Part shown: one piece after another, positions 21,820 to 33,772 of the stretch | Position numbering within the stretch: the first letter of the stretch is position 1 | How the letters are laid out: each line of letters starts with the position of its first letter | Source: Burkholderiales bacterium | Lineage (GTDB): Bacteria > Pseudomonadota > Gammaproteobacteria > Burkholderiales > Burkholderiaceae_D | NCBI GenBank assembly: GCA_016177875.1 | Contig: JACOUL010000028.1 | Location: 62,001 to 126,000 of the forward strand | Direction: 5' to 3' | Length of the DNA stretch: 64,000 nt | The notes under the pieces: model-generated | The model's database searches: none | What the model saw: the letters and a program-made list of their open reading frames with translations, nothing else | What the model was told of the DNA's origin: nothing | Program-made: the position numbers and the translations under genes

Positions 21820-22674
21820 TCAGTACGCTCTTTTATCCGATTTAATTTCCTGCAGGATCATCGTCGCGATTTCTTCAATCGATTTCGCGGTCGAAGACAT
21901 CCAGCGTATGCCTTCGCGATGCATCATCTTTTCCGCTTCGTTCACTTCATAGCGGCAGTTTTCCAGGGAGGCGTATTTACTTCCCGGACGCCGCTCGTTG
22001 CGCACTTCCGATAAGCGATCGGCCGCGATCGACAAGCCAAAGATCTTGCTTTTGTGCGGAACCAGCTGGCTGGGCAGTTTGCCGCGCTCGAAGTCTTCCG
22101 GAATCAAGGGGTAGTTGGCTGCCTTGACACCATACTGCATCGCCAAATACAGGCTGGTCGGCGTCTTGCCGGAACGCGATACACCGACCAGGATGACATC
22201 GGCGGACGCGAGATTCGCATTCGACTGGCCGTCATCGTGCGCCAGCGAATAATTGATGGCGTCGATCCGCTTGTTGTATTCACTCGAATCCGAAATGTTG
22301 TGGCTGCGGCCGATGGTATGCGAAGACTTCACTTCCAGCTCTTGCTCGAGCGGCTCGACAAAAGTTTGAATCAAATCCATATGCATGCCCTTGGATTGAC
22401 GCAACACCGAAGACAACTCCGACTTGACCAAGGTGGAAAACACGATCGGTCGTTTGCCGTCTTTGTCGAATGCCTGATTTATTTTTTGCACGGCTTCGTA
22501 AGCTTTGTCTAAAGAATCAACAAAGGGCAAACGAACTTGCCGAAATCGCAAATCAAATTGTGTCAATACCGAGTGGCCGAAGGTCTCCGCCGTGATGCCG
22601 GTGCCGTCCGACACAAAGAAAACGGTGCGGTCAGCTGGTTCGGACGGGGAGGAAGATGCATTTGAGAAATTCAT
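21820..22674 (-). CDS. ppsR: PEP synthase regulatory kinase/phosphorylase (DUF299)
   Basis: Turns PEP synthase off by ADP-dependent threonine phosphorylation and on again by Pi-dependent dephosphorylation. The 284-residue protein has the family P-loop-like motif [16 protein letters not shown] near residue 160 and an N-terminal [18 protein letters not shown]. It is divergent from ppsA across 172 bases, the typical arrangement. The gene starts with ATG at 22674. Assignment is strengthened by its neighbour being the enzyme it modifies. Confidence 0.95.
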   Translation of the reverse strand: MNFSNASSSPSEPADRTVFFVSDGTGITAETFGHSVLTQFDLRFRQVRLPFVDSLDKAYEAVQKINQAFDKDGKRPIVFSTLVKSELSSVLRQSKGMHMDLIQTFVEPLEQELEVKSSHTIGRSHNISDSSEYNKRIDAINYSLAHDDGQSNANLASADVILVGVSRSGKTPTSLYLAMQYGVKAANYPLIPEDFERGKLPSQLVPHKSKIFGLSIAADRLSEVRNERRPGSKYASLENCRYEVNEAEKMMHREGIRWMSSTAKSIEEIATMILQEIKSDKRAY

Positions 22675-22701
22675 TGTCGACGCGAATTCTTAAACTTTGA
22701 A

Positions 22702-22725
22702 AAATCGCCACGCAAAATGCGATTT
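22702..22725. promoter_or_regulatory. 7-bp dyad in the ppsR-ppsA divergent spacer
   Basis: AAATCGC (22702-22708) and GCGATTT (22719-22725) are perfect inverted repeats 10 bases apart. A TAAAAT hexamer at 22733-22738 lies just to the right, facing ppsA. This could be an operator or simply a chance dyad. Confidence 0.3.
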
Positions 22726-22846
22726 CAGACTGTAAAATGAGATTTAATTTAATTACGGAATTCAATCCTTCGCCTCAAGAATAACAAAAAGACGCGCAGT
22801 GAGAAGACCAACGTGAAGATTTCTTATCATCAAACTAGAGGTTGTT

Positions 22847-25285
22847 ATGTCCAACGCAGTGAATGCCGGCGCGTCGAGCGCATCGGCACAGGGGGGGATT
22901 TACGTCGCCTCCTTTGAAGCTTTACGAATGACGGACGTCGAGTCCGTCGGCGGAAAAAATGCATCATTGGGCGAAATGATCAGCCAATTGGCTGGCGCCG
23001 GGGTACGCGTGCCCGGCGGCTTTGCCACGACGGCACTGGCGTTTCGTGATTTTCTCAAGCATGGCATCGATGGCGGCCCTTCGCTCGAGAAACGCATCGC
23101 CGATCGGCTGGAGTCTTTAAATATTGACGACGTGCGCGCGTTGGCAGCTGCCGGCGCGGAAATTCGTCAATGGATTATCGATACGCCGTTCCAGCCGCGC
23201 CTGCAGCAGGAAATCACCGAGTTTTATCATCGCCTGGTCGCCGATTCCGCGAGCGAAGTGTCATTCGCCGTTCGTTCTTCCGCAACTGCAGAGGACTTGC
23301 CGGACGCCTCGTTTGCCGGCCAGCAGGAAACTTTCTTGAACGTCGTCGGCATCGATAATGTCTTGGAAGCGATCAAGCACGTCTTCGCCTCGCTCTACAA
23401 CGACCGCGCCATTTCTTATCGCGTCCACAAAGGTTTTACGCATGCGGAAGTGGCCTTGTCTGCCGGCGTTCAGCGCATGGTGCGTTCCGACTGCGGCTCT
23501 GCCGGCGTGATGTTTACCATCGATACTGAGTCCGGCTTCAAGGATGTGGTGTTCATTACCTCCAGCTACGGCCTGGGCGAAACGGTGGTGCAGGGGGCGG
23601 TCAATCCCGACGAGTTTTATGTGCACAAGCCCATGCTGGATCAGGGCAAGCTGCCCATCATCCGCCGCAATATCGGTTCCAAGCTGATCAAGATGGAATT
23701 CACCGGCGAAGCCAAAGCCGGCCGCTCGGTGAAAACCGTGGATGTGCCGATCGAGCTGCGTAACCGTTATTCTTTGAACGACAACGAAATCATCGAACTC
23801 GCCAAGTACGCGATGATCATCGAGAAGCATTACGGCCGGCCGATGGATATCGAATGGGGCAAGGATGGCCGCGACGGCAAGCTCTACATTTTGCAAGCGC
23901 GTCCGGAAACGGTGAAGTCGCAGCAGCAGGCAGGCGATGCACAACAGCGCTTCAAGTTGAAAGGCAGCGGTACGGTACTTGTCGCTGGGCGCGCTATCGG
24001 CCAGAAAATCGGCGCCGGTCCCGTGCGCGTGATTCACGATCCTTCGGAAATGGAACGGGTTCAACCGGGCGATGTTCTGGTAGCGGACATGACCGACCCG
24101 AACTGGGAGCCGGTGATGAAGCGCGCTTCCGCTATCGTCACCAATCGTGGCGGCCGCACTTGTCACGCCGCGATTATCGCCCGTGAATTGGGTGTACCGG
24201 CGGTAGTCGGTTGCGGCGACGCGACCGAGATCTTGAAAGACGGTACCTTGGTCACCGTTTCCTGTGCCGAAGGCGATGAAGGCAAAATTTACGACGGCTT
24301 GCTCGAAACCGAAGTGACGGAAGTCGCGCGCGGCGAATTGCCGAAGTTGCCGCTGAAGATCATGATGAACGTCGGCAATCCGCAGCTGGCTTTCGATTTC
24401 CAATCGATTCCGAATGCCGGCGTCGGCTTGGCTCGTTTGGAATTCATCATCAACAACAACATCGGCGTACATCCCAAAGCGATTCTCGAGTATCCGAACA
24501 TCGATGCCGATTTGAAGAAAGCGGTGGAATCCGTCGCACGCGGCCACGCTTCCCCCAAAGCCTTCTATGTCGACAAGCTGGCGGAAGGTATTGCCACGAT
24601 TGCGGCGGCGTTCTGGCCGAGGCCCGTCATCGTTCGTCTATCCGACTTTAAGTCAAACGAATACAAGAAGCTGATCGGCGGTTCGCGCTACGAGCCGGAT
24701 GAAGAAAATCCCATGCTCGGCTTCCGCGGTGCCGCACGTTACCTGGCGGCCGATTTCGCCGAGTCGTTCGAAATGGAATGCCTGGCCATGAAGCGTGTGC
24801 GCAATGACATGGGCTTGACCAACGTCGAGATCATGGTGCCTTTCGTACGTACGCTCGGCCAAGCGGAAAAAGTCGTGGCGTTGTTGGCGAAGAACGGTTT
24901 GAAGCGCGGCGAGAACGGGCTTCGTTTGATCATGATGTGCGAAGTACCATCCAATGCGATTTTGGCTGAGCAATTCCTCGAACATTTTGACGGCTTCTCG
25001 ATCGGTTCCAACGACCTGACCCAATTAACCTTGGGGCTGGATCGCGATTCCGGCATGGAATTGCTGGCGGCGGATTTCGATGAGCGCGATCCGGCGGTTC
25101 GCTCGCTGTTATCGCGCGCAATTGCCGCTTGCCGGGCACAAAACAAGTACATCGGCATCTGCGGCCAAGGTCCGTCCGACCATCCGGATTTTGCGGAATG
25201 GCTGATGAAGGAGGGCATTGCCTCGATTTCCTTGAACCCGGATACGGTGCTGGATACCTGGCAAAAGTTGGCTTCTGCTAAGTAA
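22847..25285 (+). CDS. ppsA: phosphoenolpyruvate synthase
   Basis: Makes PEP from pyruvate and ATP for gluconeogenesis. The 812-residue protein has an N-terminal ATP-grasp domain ([35 protein letters not shown]). The swivelling phospho-histidine domain has [21 protein letters not shown], and the TIM-barrel domain includes [17 protein letters not shown] and an active-site Cys in [15 protein letters not shown]. The first 20 residues are a variable Ala/Ser-rich leader. It pairs with ppsR across the divergent spacer. Confidence 0.97.
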   Translation: MSNAVNAGASSASAQGGIYVASFEALRMTDVESVGGKNASLGEMISQLAGAGVRVPGGFATTALAFRDFLKHGIDGGPSLEKRIADRLESLNIDDVRALAAAGAEIRQWIIDTPFQPRLQQEITEFYHRLVADSASEVSFAVRSSATAEDLPDASFAGQQETFLNVVGIDNVLEAIKHVFASLYNDRAISYRVHKGFTHAEVALSAGVQRMVRSDCGSAGVMFTIDTESGFKDVVFITSSYGLGETVVQGAVNPDEFYVHKPMLDQGKLPIIRRNIGSKLIKMEFTGEAKAGRSVKTVDVPIELRNRYSLNDNEIIELAKYAMIIEKHYGRPMDIEWGKDGRDGKLYILQARPETVKSQQQAGDAQQRFKLKGSGTVLVAGRAIGQKIGAGPVRVIHDPSEMERVQPGDVLVADMTDPNWEPVMKRASAIVTNRGGRTCHAAIIARELGVPAVVGCGDATEILKDGTLVTVSCAEGDEGKIYDGLLETEVTEVARGELPKLPLKIMMNVGNPQLAFDFQSIPNAGVGLARLEFIINNNIGVHPKAILEYPNIDADLKKAVESVARGHASPKAFYVDKLAEGIATIAAAFWPRPVIVRLSDFKSNEYKKLIGGSRYEPDEENPMLGFRGAARYLAADFAESFEMECLAMKRVRNDMGLTNVEIMVPFVRTLGQAEKVVALLAKNGLKRGENGLRLIMMCEVPSNAILAEQFLEHFDGFSIGSNDLTQLTLGLDRDSGMELLAADFDERDPAVRSLLSRAIAACRAQNKYIGICGQGPSDHPDFAEWLMKEGIASISLNPDTVLDTWQKLASAK

Positions 25286-25324
25286 GTCAGCGTTGTATTA
25301 CAGGAACAGTTTGCCTCAAAGAAT

Positions 25325-25352
25325 TTGACGCAAAGTAATTTTCCGCTACACT
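25325..25352 (+). promoter_or_regulatory. candidate sigma-70 promoter in the ppsA-nfeD gap
   Basis: TTGACG (25325-25330) and TACACT (25347-25352) are separated by 16 bases. It points at a terminator about 75 bases downstream and then at the NfeD gene. Confidence 0.5.
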
Positions 25353-25358
25353 GTGCCG

Positions 25359-25435
25359 GTGCTTAATCGGCATAAGAAGTTGAAACAAGTTTTTTGCAGT
25401 AGCTTGAACCCTCGTCCTCTGGCCGGGGGTTTTTT
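25359..25435 (+). ncRNA. candidate ~77-nt small RNA or nfeD attenuator leader
   Basis: A promoter-like pair upstream and a good Rho-independent terminator at the end bound a 77-base stretch with no reading frame. Possible internal hairpins are GCCG/CGGC around 25354-25371 and CAAG/CTTG around 25387-25406, followed by the terminator stem. It matches no RNA family I recognise. It could be an independent small RNA or a leader that attenuates the NfeD-SPFH operon. Boundaries are inferred, not measured. Confidence 0.4.
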
Positions 25436-25440
25436 ATTTT
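25407..25440 (+). terminator. Rho-independent terminator upstream of nfeD
   Basis: Stem AACCCTCG (25407-25414) pairs fully, with one T-G pair, with CGGGGGTT (25424-25431) around a 9-base loop. A T-rich run follows. It lies 120 bases after the ppsA stop, farther than usual for that gene. Confidence 0.75.
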
Positions 25441-25486
25441 GTGCATGGTATTCTGTCAAACATAATTCACTAAAAGGGAACTCCAT

Positions 25487-25927
25487 ATGGCGGATTGGGT
25501 TATGTGGGTCATATTGGCAGGGGTGCTCGTGGTTTTCGAGTTATTTACCGGCACGTTCTATTTGTTGATGATTGCGATCGGTATGATTGCCGGTTCGCTG
25601 GTGGCTGGTTTGGGCGGCAGCGTATCAATGCAATTGATTGCCGCAGCCGCAGTCGGCGTGCTCGCAACGGCACTGTTGAGGCGAAGCGGCTTCGGAAAGC
25701 TGCCTAGGACGGACGCGGCGGGCGATCCTAATGTCAACATCGACATTGGACAAATACTTAGTGTAGAAAGCTGGTCCAATCTTTCCGGTGAACATCATAC
25801 TGCACGCGTCAGGTATCGCGGCGCCATGTGGGATGTAGATCTCGCTCATGGAGAAGCGGCCGAACCCGGCGAATTCGTCATTCATGAAGTACGCGGTAAT
25901 CGTCTTATCGTCAAAGCACGCAGTTAA
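25487..25927 (+). CDS. NfeD-family membrane protein
   Basis: A 146-residue short-form NfeD protein. Two or three hydrophobic segments occupy residues 5-70 (MWVILAGVLVVFELFTGTFY; GMIAGSLVAGLGGSVSMQLI). An OB-fold C-terminal domain (about 85-145) includes YRGAMWDVDLAHGEAAEPGEFVIHEVRGNRLIV. Such proteins partner membrane SPFH proteins encoded next door, as here (41-base gap). The partnership is known for the family; its cellular role is poorly defined, possibly membrane-domain organisation. Confidence 0.88.
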   Translation: MADWVMWVILAGVLVVFELFTGTFYLLMIAIGMIAGSLVAGLGGSVSMQLIAAAAVGVLATALLRRSGFGKLPRTDAAGDPNVNIDIGQILSVESWSNLSGEHHTARVRYRGAMWDVDLAHGEAAEPGEFVIHEVRGNRLIVKARS

Positions 25928-25968
25928 ATATTTCTAGAATTCCAGCAATACCTAACGAGGAGAAATCG

Positions 25969-26892
25969 ATGGATGCAGATACAGTAATAGTCGGCTTAAT
26001 CGTCTTAATCGCCACGGTCGTATTCATTAAAGGCTGGATCAAAGTCGTTCCTCAACAGCATGCGTGGGTGGTCGAAAGGCTGGGTAAATACCATGCGACG
26101 CTCGCACCCGGATTGCAATGGGTCATTCCACTTGTCGATCGCGTTGCATACAAGCACATCCTCAAAGAAATCCCGCTTGATGTCCCTCCTCAGGTGTGTA
26201 TTACCAAGGACAACACACAGTTGCAGGTCGACGGCATTCTGTATTTCCAGGTGACCGACGCGAAGCTCGCGTCTTATGGTTCTTCTAACTACATCGCCGC
26301 GATTACGCAATTGGCGCAGACGACCTTGCGCTCGGTGATCGGTAAGATGGAACTCGACAAAACTTTTGAAGAGCGCGACCACATCAACACCGCAATTGTG
26401 AGCGCGATCGATGATTCCGCCGCCAACTGGGGCGTCAAGGTGCTGCGTTATGAAATCAAGGATTTGACGCCGCCGAAGGAAATTCTGCATTCGATGCAGG
26501 CACAAATTACCGCTGAGCGCGAAAAGCGCGCCTTGATCGCAGCCTCCGAGGGCAGGAAGCAAGAACAGATCAATATCGCTACCGGTGAAAAAGAAGCGGC
26601 AATCGCTAAGTCGGAAGGTGAGAAACAGGCATCGATTAACCGCGCACAGGGTCAGGCCGCCGCGATCTTGGCGATCGCGGAAGCGAGCGCGGAAGCCCTG
26701 CGCAAGACCGCTTCGGCGATTCGCGAACCGGGCGGTTCGGATGCCGTCAATCTCAAAGTGGCCGAACAATACGTGAACGCTTTCGCCCAATTGGCGAAGA
26801 CGAACAATTCGATCATCGTTCCCGCCAATTTAAGCGATATCAGCGGCTTGATCGCCAGCGCGATGCAGGTCGTGAAGGCGCAGCAAAAGTAA
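25969..26892 (+). CDS. SPFH/Band 7 (stomatin-like, QmcA-type) membrane protein
   Basis: A 307-residue protein with one N-terminal membrane segment (residues 5-22), a Band 7/SPFH domain (about 25-190) and a long Ala/Glu/Lys-rich coiled coil (about 175-245). KVVPQQHAWVVERLGKYHATLAPGLQWVIPLVDRV is typical of the paraslipin/QmcA group. A strong GAGGAGAAA site precedes the ATG. It forms a two-gene unit with the NfeD protein. SPFH proteins assemble into large membrane rings; the client here is unknown. Confidence 0.9.
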   Translation: MDADTVIVGLIVLIATVVFIKGWIKVVPQQHAWVVERLGKYHATLAPGLQWVIPLVDRVAYKHILKEIPLDVPPQVCITKDNTQLQVDGILYFQVTDAKLASYGSSNYIAAITQLAQTTLRSVIGKMELDKTFEERDHINTAIVSAIDDSAANWGVKVLRYEIKDLTPPKEILHSMQAQITAEREKRALIAASEGRKQEQINIATGEKEAAIAKSEGEKQASINRAQGQAAAILAIAEASAEALRKTASAIREPGGSDAVNLKVAEQYVNAFAQLAKTNNSIIVPANLSDISGLIASAMQVVKAQQK

Positions 26893-26898
26893 AGGAAA

Positions 26899-27348
26899 TT
26901 ACCGGCGGTGAGTTTTCATCGCCCGCTGGATCTCGCGCTGAACGTCGCGCTCCCGGGTAGTGTCGCGCTTGTCGTGCTGTTTCTTACCCTTGGCCAAGCC
27001 GATTTCGCATTTGACGCGGCCTTTTTGGTAATGCAGGTTGAGCGGGACCATGGTGTAGCCGGCCCGTTCTACCTTGCCGATCAATTTATTGATTTGCTCG
27101 GCATGCAGCAAGAGCTTCCGGGTGCGCACCGGATCGGGCGATATGTGGGTGGAGGCGGTGGGCAAGGGGCTGATGTGGGCACCGAATAGGAATACTTCGC
27201 CGTTTTTGACGATGACATACGCTTCTTTAAGTTGTACGCGGCCCGTGCGGATTGCCTTGACTTCCCAGCCCTGTAATACAATGCCCGCTTCGAAGCGTTC
27301 CTCAATGAAGTAATCGAAGAAGGCTTTTTTGTTGTCAACGATGGTCAT
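26899..27348 (-). CDS. smpB: SsrA-binding protein
   Basis: Binds tmRNA and carries it to stalled ribosomes for trans-translation. The 149-residue protein shows [32 protein letters not shown] at the N-terminus and the basic C-terminal tail [21 protein letters not shown] that enters the mRNA channel. Length fits the family. It is convergent with the SPFH gene and divergent from ratA, a widely conserved gene pair. Confidence 0.97.
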   Translation of the reverse strand: MTIVDNKKAFFDYFIEERFEAGIVLQGWEVKAIRTGRVQLKEAYVIVKNGEVFLFGAHISPLPTASTHISPDPVRTRKLLLHAEQINKLIGKVERAGYTMVPLNLHYQKGRVKCEIGLAKGKKQHDKRDTTRERDVQREIQRAMKTHRR

Positions 27349-27378
27349 CGCGCCATTTTATCAAACGGTTCATTTTTC

Positions 27379-27810
27379 ATGGCAGTCGTGCGTAAAAGCG
27401 TTCTGTTGCCTTTCAGCGCAGAGCAAATGTTTGGCTTGGTAAACGCCATAGAGGATTACCCCAAATTTCTGCCTTGGTGCGGAGGCGCCCACATCATCGA
27501 GCGGCACGATAATGTAACGGTCGCCAGCCTGCTGATTAACTATCACGGCGTCAAACACGCGTTTACCACGGCGAATACCAACACGCCACCCACAGCCATC
27601 AAGATGAATTTACGCGAGGGTCCCTTCAGTCATCTTGACGGAAGTTGGACTTTCAAGCCTTTGCGCGCCGATGCTTGCAAGGTGGATTTTGAATTGCATT
27701 ACGAGTTTTCCAGCAAGTTGCTGGAAAAAGTAATCGGTCCGGTGTTCTCGAAGATCGCCAATAGCTTTGTGGAAGCGTTTTGCCATCGGGCGGAGGCGGT
27801 ATATGGCTGA
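27379..27810 (+). CDS. ratA: RatA-type START/SRPBCC protein (Coq10 family)
   Basis: A 143-residue protein with MAVVRKSVLLPFSAEQMFGLVNAIEDYPKFLPWCGGA, the start of a lipid-binding helix-grip fold. E. coli RatA was reported as a toxin blocking 70S assembly, while the same family in eukaryotes (Coq10) binds ubiquinone. The present sequence cannot decide between the two roles. It overlaps ratB by eight bases and is divergent from smpB, the conserved arrangement. Confidence 0.9.
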   Translation: MAVVRKSVLLPFSAEQMFGLVNAIEDYPKFLPWCGGAHIIERHDNVTVASLLINYHGVKHAFTTANTNTPPTAIKMNLREGPFSHLDGSWTFKPLRADACKVDFELHYEFSSKLLEKVIGPVFSKIANSFVEAFCHRAEAVYG

Positions 27811-28105
27811 CATTAGCGGCAAGATTCGCGTTCAGGTTTGTTACGTTACGCCGCAATCCCCTTTGCTGATTGACCTGGAAGTATCCGAAGGCACGACGCT
27901 GGAGAGCGCGATTCGCGAAAGCGGGATTTTGCAACGGGTGCCCGACATTGATTTGAGCAGCAACAAAATCGGCATTTACGGGAAGGTCAAGACACTCGAT
28001 ACCATATTGCGCGACTGTGATCGCGTCGAAATTTATCGGCGATTGATTGCAGACCCCAAGGACGCGCGCCGCCGCCGTGTCGCTAAAAAAGAGCATGTCC
28101 GCTGA
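27803..28105 (+). CDS. ratB: RnfH/RatB-family ubiquitin-like-fold protein
   Basis: A 100-residue protein of the RnfH family (beta-grasp fold): KIRVQVCYVTPQSPLLIDLEVSEGTTLESAIRESG and IGIYGKVKTLDTILRDCDRVEIYRRLIADPKDARRRR. The start is ATG 27803 inside the end of ratA; an upstream start would only add ratA shadow residues. RatB was named as RatA's partner, but no clear antitoxin activity is established. A terminator follows. Confidence 0.88.
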   Translation: MADISGKIRVQVCYVTPQSPLLIDLEVSEGTTLESAIRESGILQRVPDIDLSSNKIGIYGKVKTLDTILRDCDRVEIYRRLIADPKDARRRRVAKKEHVR

Positions 28106-28112
28106 AGCGGTA

Positions 28113-28145
28113 ATGCCGTTCAGTGAAGAGCTGAACGGCATTTTT
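28113..28145 (+). terminator. Rho-independent terminator after ratB
   Basis: A perfect 11-bp stem, ATGCCGTTCAG (28113-28123) with CTGAACGGCAT (28131-28141), has a 7-base loop and a T run. It lies between convergent ratB and the DUF4124 gene. Confidence 0.88.
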
Positions 28146-28162
28146 GCATTGAGAGATGCAGT

Positions 28163-28669
28163 TTAGTTGCAGTCGTTAAGCGTTTGCTGCGTTTCCTGCA
28201 GTTCCCTGGCTCGCTGGTCGTCGCTCATAAAAGAGCGTTCGCCATTCGTGCCGGGTTGCGTGATTCTTCCGCCGGACGCAAGGGCACGGTTATAGGCGCG
28301 TGCACGCTCGCAATTCTTTTGCTTCTCAGCGGTTTTTCGGGACTTTTCCGCTTCTTCTTTTTCTTTTTTTTCTTGTTCCATTTTGCGTTTATTGAAGTCG
28401 GCATTCCGTTCTGCGGTCGTTTTCGGCGCCGAAGCGGATGCAGATGCGGACGCGCTTGTGGATTTTTCGTCGGTTGAAGAAGTAGCAACAGCCGAATAGT
28501 TGATGCGTCCGCCTTCTTTCAGTATGCGGTTTTTGGGGATCGATGATGGAGGCGGCTGATCGGAATATTGTTTGACGCCTTTTTCATCGAGCCAAATGTA
28601 TTGCGCAAATGCGCTTGCCGCGAAGGAGAGGAGTGCGATTCCTGCTAATGTTTTCCAAATCGTTTTCAT
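28163..28669 (-). CDS. DUF4124-domain exported protein
   Basis: A 168-residue protein with a signal peptide (MKTIWKTLAGIALLSFAASAFA) followed by a DUF4124 segment, QYIWLDEKGVKQYSDQPPPSSIPKNRI. A Ser/Ala-rich linker and a strongly charged helical stretch (about 85-125, many Lys and Glu) follow. The family is common in Betaproteobacteria and has no known function. Periplasmic location is inferred from the signal peptide. It is convergent with ratB. Confidence 0.8.
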   Translation of the reverse strand: MKTIWKTLAGIALLSFAASAFAQYIWLDEKGVKQYSDQPPPSSIPKNRILKEGGRINYSAVATSSTDEKSTSASASASASAPKTTAERNADFNKRKMEQEKKEKEEAEKSRKTAEKQKNCERARAYNRALASGGRITQPGTNGERSFMSDDQRARELQETQQTLNDCN

Positions 28670-30448
<1,779 letters not shown>

Positions 30449-30480
30449 GGGGCTTCGGATAAGCCGCAGCCTAGGGTCAA

Positions 30481-31512
30481 ATGAAAATCGCCGACCGCCG
30501 TTCCCAGCCAACTCAAGCACACTTGCCTCCGGATGCGGAGGTATGGGCGTCTGCCGATCCGCTCGAACAGCAGATGGAACGAGTGAGCCGGTTGGGCAAG
30601 CAACTGTTCGGCGTGGCGGAATGCGTTGTTTTACTCAACGACGGTTTGCTGGATTCTCCTCAAGTACAAGCCGCTTCGCCCGCGGCCACATTTTGCGCGA
30701 GCTTGCCGCTGCCGGCTGAATCTATTTTCGTGCCGGACGCAAAGCTTGATCGTGTGCTGAGTCGGCACTTGTTTGTCAACGGCGCGCCGCATATCCGATT
30801 TTATGCCGCATACCCGATTCGCAATCAGCAGAATGAATTGCTTGGCAGCGTCAATCTTCTCGGATTTACGCCGCGCACGTTTTCGGAAAGCGAGAAAATT
30901 TTACTCGCCGATTTGGCTGCGTTGATGGAGCGCGAATTACAGTTTAAGTCGGTCAATGCCGTTCAGCTCGAACTGCAAAAGAAAAACAAAAGTTTGCGCC
31001 GCAAGTCACTGATCGACCCTTTGCTGGGCACGTGGAACCGCGGCGCGATTATGCGCATTTTGACGATAGAAGCCATTCGATGCGACAAGCAAGATGTTCC
31101 GCTTTCGATTATCGTGGTTGATCTTGACCACTTCAAGAAAATTAACGACACGCATGGCCATCCGGCCGGTGATAGCGTGCTGGTAAAGGTCGCAAGCCGT
31201 TTGCGTTCTTGCATTCGCCCGCAGGAAGCGCTTGGCCGGTACGGCGGCGAAGAGTTTCTGGTCGTGCTGCCGGGCGCCGACAACAAGACGGCGATGGCTG
31301 TTGCCGAGCGCATGCGCAACGCGGTTGCAAGCCAGTCGGAAGTGATCGGCAATGCGCAGCTGCAGCTGACGATTAGCGCCGGCATCGCGTCAACGGTGAT
31401 ATTTCCGACCGCAACGACGGAAGAATTGATTAGCCGTGCCGACGTCGCGCTGTATGCCGCCAAGGATGCCGGCCGCAATCGTGTCATGGAAGCGGTGCCA
31501 GAAGCGGCCTGA
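30481..31512 (+). CDS. diguanylate cyclase with GAF-like sensor, between guaB and guaA
   Basis: A 343-residue soluble protein. Residues about 20-160 look like a GAF domain (YAAYPIRNQQNELLGSVNLLGFTPRTFSESE). A short coiled linker leads to a GGDEF domain (about 180-340). The active site is intact: DLDHFKKINDTHGHPAGD and RYGGEEFLVVLPG. The inhibitory RxxD site five residues upstream reads RPQE, so product inhibition is probably weakened. It makes c-di-GMP from two GTP. The tight spacing to guaB (32 bases) and guaA (45 bases) suggests co-transcription with GTP synthesis. The sensed signal is unknown. Confidence 0.9.
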   Translation: MKIADRRSQPTQAHLPPDAEVWASADPLEQQMERVSRLGKQLFGVAECVVLLNDGLLDSPQVQAASPAATFCASLPLPAESIFVPDAKLDRVLSRHLFVNGAPHIRFYAAYPIRNQQNELLGSVNLLGFTPRTFSESEKILLADLAALMERELQFKSVNAVQLELQKKNKSLRRKSLIDPLLGTWNRGAIMRILTIEAIRCDKQDVPLSIIVVDLDHFKKINDTHGHPAGDSVLVKVASRLRSCIRPQEALGRYGGEEFLVVLPGADNKTAMAVAERMRNAVASQSEVIGNAQLQLTISAGIASTVIFPTATTEELISRADVALYAAKDAGRNRVMEAVPEAA

Positions 31513-31557
31513 TTTCGTTTTCCAACCAATTTTTGATTATCGAGAAGAACTGCTTTC

Positions 31558-33141
31558 ATGCACCATTCCAAAATTCTCATTCTTGATTTCGGCTCGCAAG
31601 TCACGCAATTGATTGCACGCCGCGTGCGCGAAGCAGGCGTCTTTTCCGAGGTGCATCCCTACGACGTCAGCGATGAATTCATTCGCAGTTACGGCGCGGC
31701 GGGCATCATTCTTTCGGGCGGTCCGAGTTCAGTGATTGAAGGCGATACGCCGCGCGCGCCGCAGGCAGTGTTTGAGGCGGGTGTGCCGGTGTTCGGCATT
31801 TGTTACGGCATGCAAACCATGGCTGCGCAATTGGGCGGCAAGGTGGAAAACGGCTTGGTGCGCGAGTTCGGCTATGCGGAAGTACGCGCGCGCGGCCATA
31901 CGGCGCTGCTGAACGGCATCAACGATTTCGTCACGCCGGAAGGGCACGGCATGCTCAAGGTGTGGATGAGTCACGGCGACAAAGTGATCGATATGCCACC
32001 CGGCTTCAAACTGATGGCGTCTACCGACAATTGCCCGATTGCGGCCATGGCCGACGAAGAGCGTAAGTTTTACGCGGTGCAGTTTCACCCGGAAGTCACG
32101 CATACGTTGCAAGGCAAGGCGATGCTGAGCCGTTTCGTTCATGAGATTTGCGGTTGCAAGTCGGACTGGAACATGCCGGACTATATTTCCGAAGCGGTCG
32201 AATCGATACGCGAGCAAGTCGGTTCGGATGAAGTGATTCTCGGCCTTTCCGGCGGCGTAGACAGCAGCGTGGCTGCGGCCTTGATTCATCGCGCCATCGG
32301 CGACCAATTGACTTGCGTGTTCGTCGATCATGGCTTGCTTCGCCTGGATGAAGGCAAGATGGTCATGGACATGTTCGGCAAGAACCTGGGCGTAAAGGTT
32401 ATTCATGTCGATGCGACCGAGCAATTCATGGGACATCTGGCCGGCGTGACCGATCCTGAAGCCAAGCGTAAGATCATCGGACGCGAATTCGTCGAAGTAT
32501 TCCAGGCTGAATCGGGCAAGCTGAAAAGCGCCAAATGGCTGGCGCAAGGCACGATTTATCCGGATGTCATCGAAAGCGCCGGCAAGGGCAAGAAGGGCAC
32601 GCACACCATCAAGAGCCATCACAATGTCGGCGGTTTGCCGGAGACGCTCAATCTCAAGCTGCTTGAGCCGCTGCGCGAATTGTTCAAAGATGAAGTGCGC
32701 GAACTCGGCGTTGCTTTAGGTTTGCCGCACGATATGGTGTATCGCCATCCGTTCCCAGGTCCTGGCTTGGGCGTTCGTATTCTGGGTGAAGTGAAAAAGG
32801 AGTATGCCGATCTGTTGCGCCGCGCCGATGCAATCTTTATCGATGAATTGCGCAAGACAAAAGATGATGAAGGCAAGTCCTGGTATGACAAGACGAGCCA
32901 GGCGTTCGCAGTATTTTTGCCGGTGAAGTCCGTCGGCGTAATGGGCGACGGCCGCACCTACGAATATGTGGTGGCCTTGCGCGCCGTTCAAACGCAAGAC
33001 TTCATGACGGCGCATTGGGCACATTTGCCGCACGACTTGCTCGGCCGCGTGTCCAATCGCATTATCAACGAAGTGCGCGGCATCAATCGTGTGGTGTATG
33101 ACATCTCGGGCAAGCCGCCTGCGACGATCGAGTGGGAATGA
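31558..33141 (+). CDS. guaA: GMP synthase (glutamine-hydrolysing)
   Basis: Aminates XMP to GMP using glutamine and ATP. The 527-residue protein has a class I amidotransferase domain with the nucleophile in [11 protein letters not shown] and His-Glu in QFHPEVTH. The ATP pyrophosphatase domain has [14 protein letters not shown], and the C-terminal dimerisation domain ends KPPATIEWE as in the family. It overlaps queE by four bases. Confidence 0.98.
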   Translation: MHHSKILILDFGSQVTQLIARRVREAGVFSEVHPYDVSDEFIRSYGAAGIILSGGPSSVIEGDTPRAPQAVFEAGVPVFGICYGMQTMAAQLGGKVENGLVREFGYAEVRARGHTALLNGINDFVTPEGHGMLKVWMSHGDKVIDMPPGFKLMASTDNCPIAAMADEERKFYAVQFHPEVTHTLQGKAMLSRFVHEICGCKSDWNMPDYISEAVESIREQVGSDEVILGLSGGVDSSVAAALIHRAIGDQLTCVFVDHGLLRLDEGKMVMDMFGKNLGVKVIHVDATEQFMGHLAGVTDPEAKRKIIGREFVEVFQAESGKLKSAKWLAQGTIYPDVIESAGKGKKGTHTIKSHHNVGGLPETLNLKLLEPLRELFKDEVRELGVALGLPHDMVYRHPFPGPGLGVRILGEVKKEYADLLRRADAIFIDELRKTKDDEGKSWYDKTSQAFAVFLPVKSVGVMGDGRTYEYVVALRAVQTQDFMTAHWAHLPHDLLGRVSNRIINEVRGINRVVYDISGKPPATIEWE

Positions 33142-33772
33142 CCTACAGCGTCAAAGAGATTTTTTACACGCTCCAAGGCGAAGGAACGCACGCTGGGCGG
33201 CCTGCCGTGTTTTGCCGATTTTCCGGATGCAACTTGTGGTCGGGCCGGGAAGAAGACCGCGCCAACGCCGTGTGCAAATTTTGCGATACGGATTTTGTCG
33301 GTACGGACGGCGAGCGGGGCGGCAAATTCACGGATGCGCAGAGCCTTGCAAAAGTCATCGACAGCTTGTGGCCGGCGAATTATCCGGTAAACAAATTCGT
33401 GGTCTTCACCGGCGGCGAACCGCTGCTGCAATTGGATGTTGCGCTGATAAACAGCATGCATGCGCAGGGATTCATCATTGCGATCGAAACCAACGGCACC
33501 TTGCCGGTACCTAAGGGTGTTGATTGGGTATGCGTGAGTCCGAAGATGGGCGCGGAGCTGGTGTTGAAACAAGGGAACGAATTGAAAGTAGTGATTCCCC
33601 AGCTCGGCCAGCAGCTTGAGCAATACGAGAAACTGGCGTTCGAACATTTTTACTTGCAGCCGATGGATGGCCCGGCGTTGGACTGCAATACGCAATTGGC
33701 GATAGAAACATGCAAAGCGCGCCCTCAGTGGAAGCTGAGCCTGCAAACCCATAAACTGCTGCAGATACCTTA

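Noticed and set aside
23261..24547. 428-codon minus-strand open frame
   Set aside because: Antisense of ppsA; no family resemblance and atypical His/Asp-rich composition.
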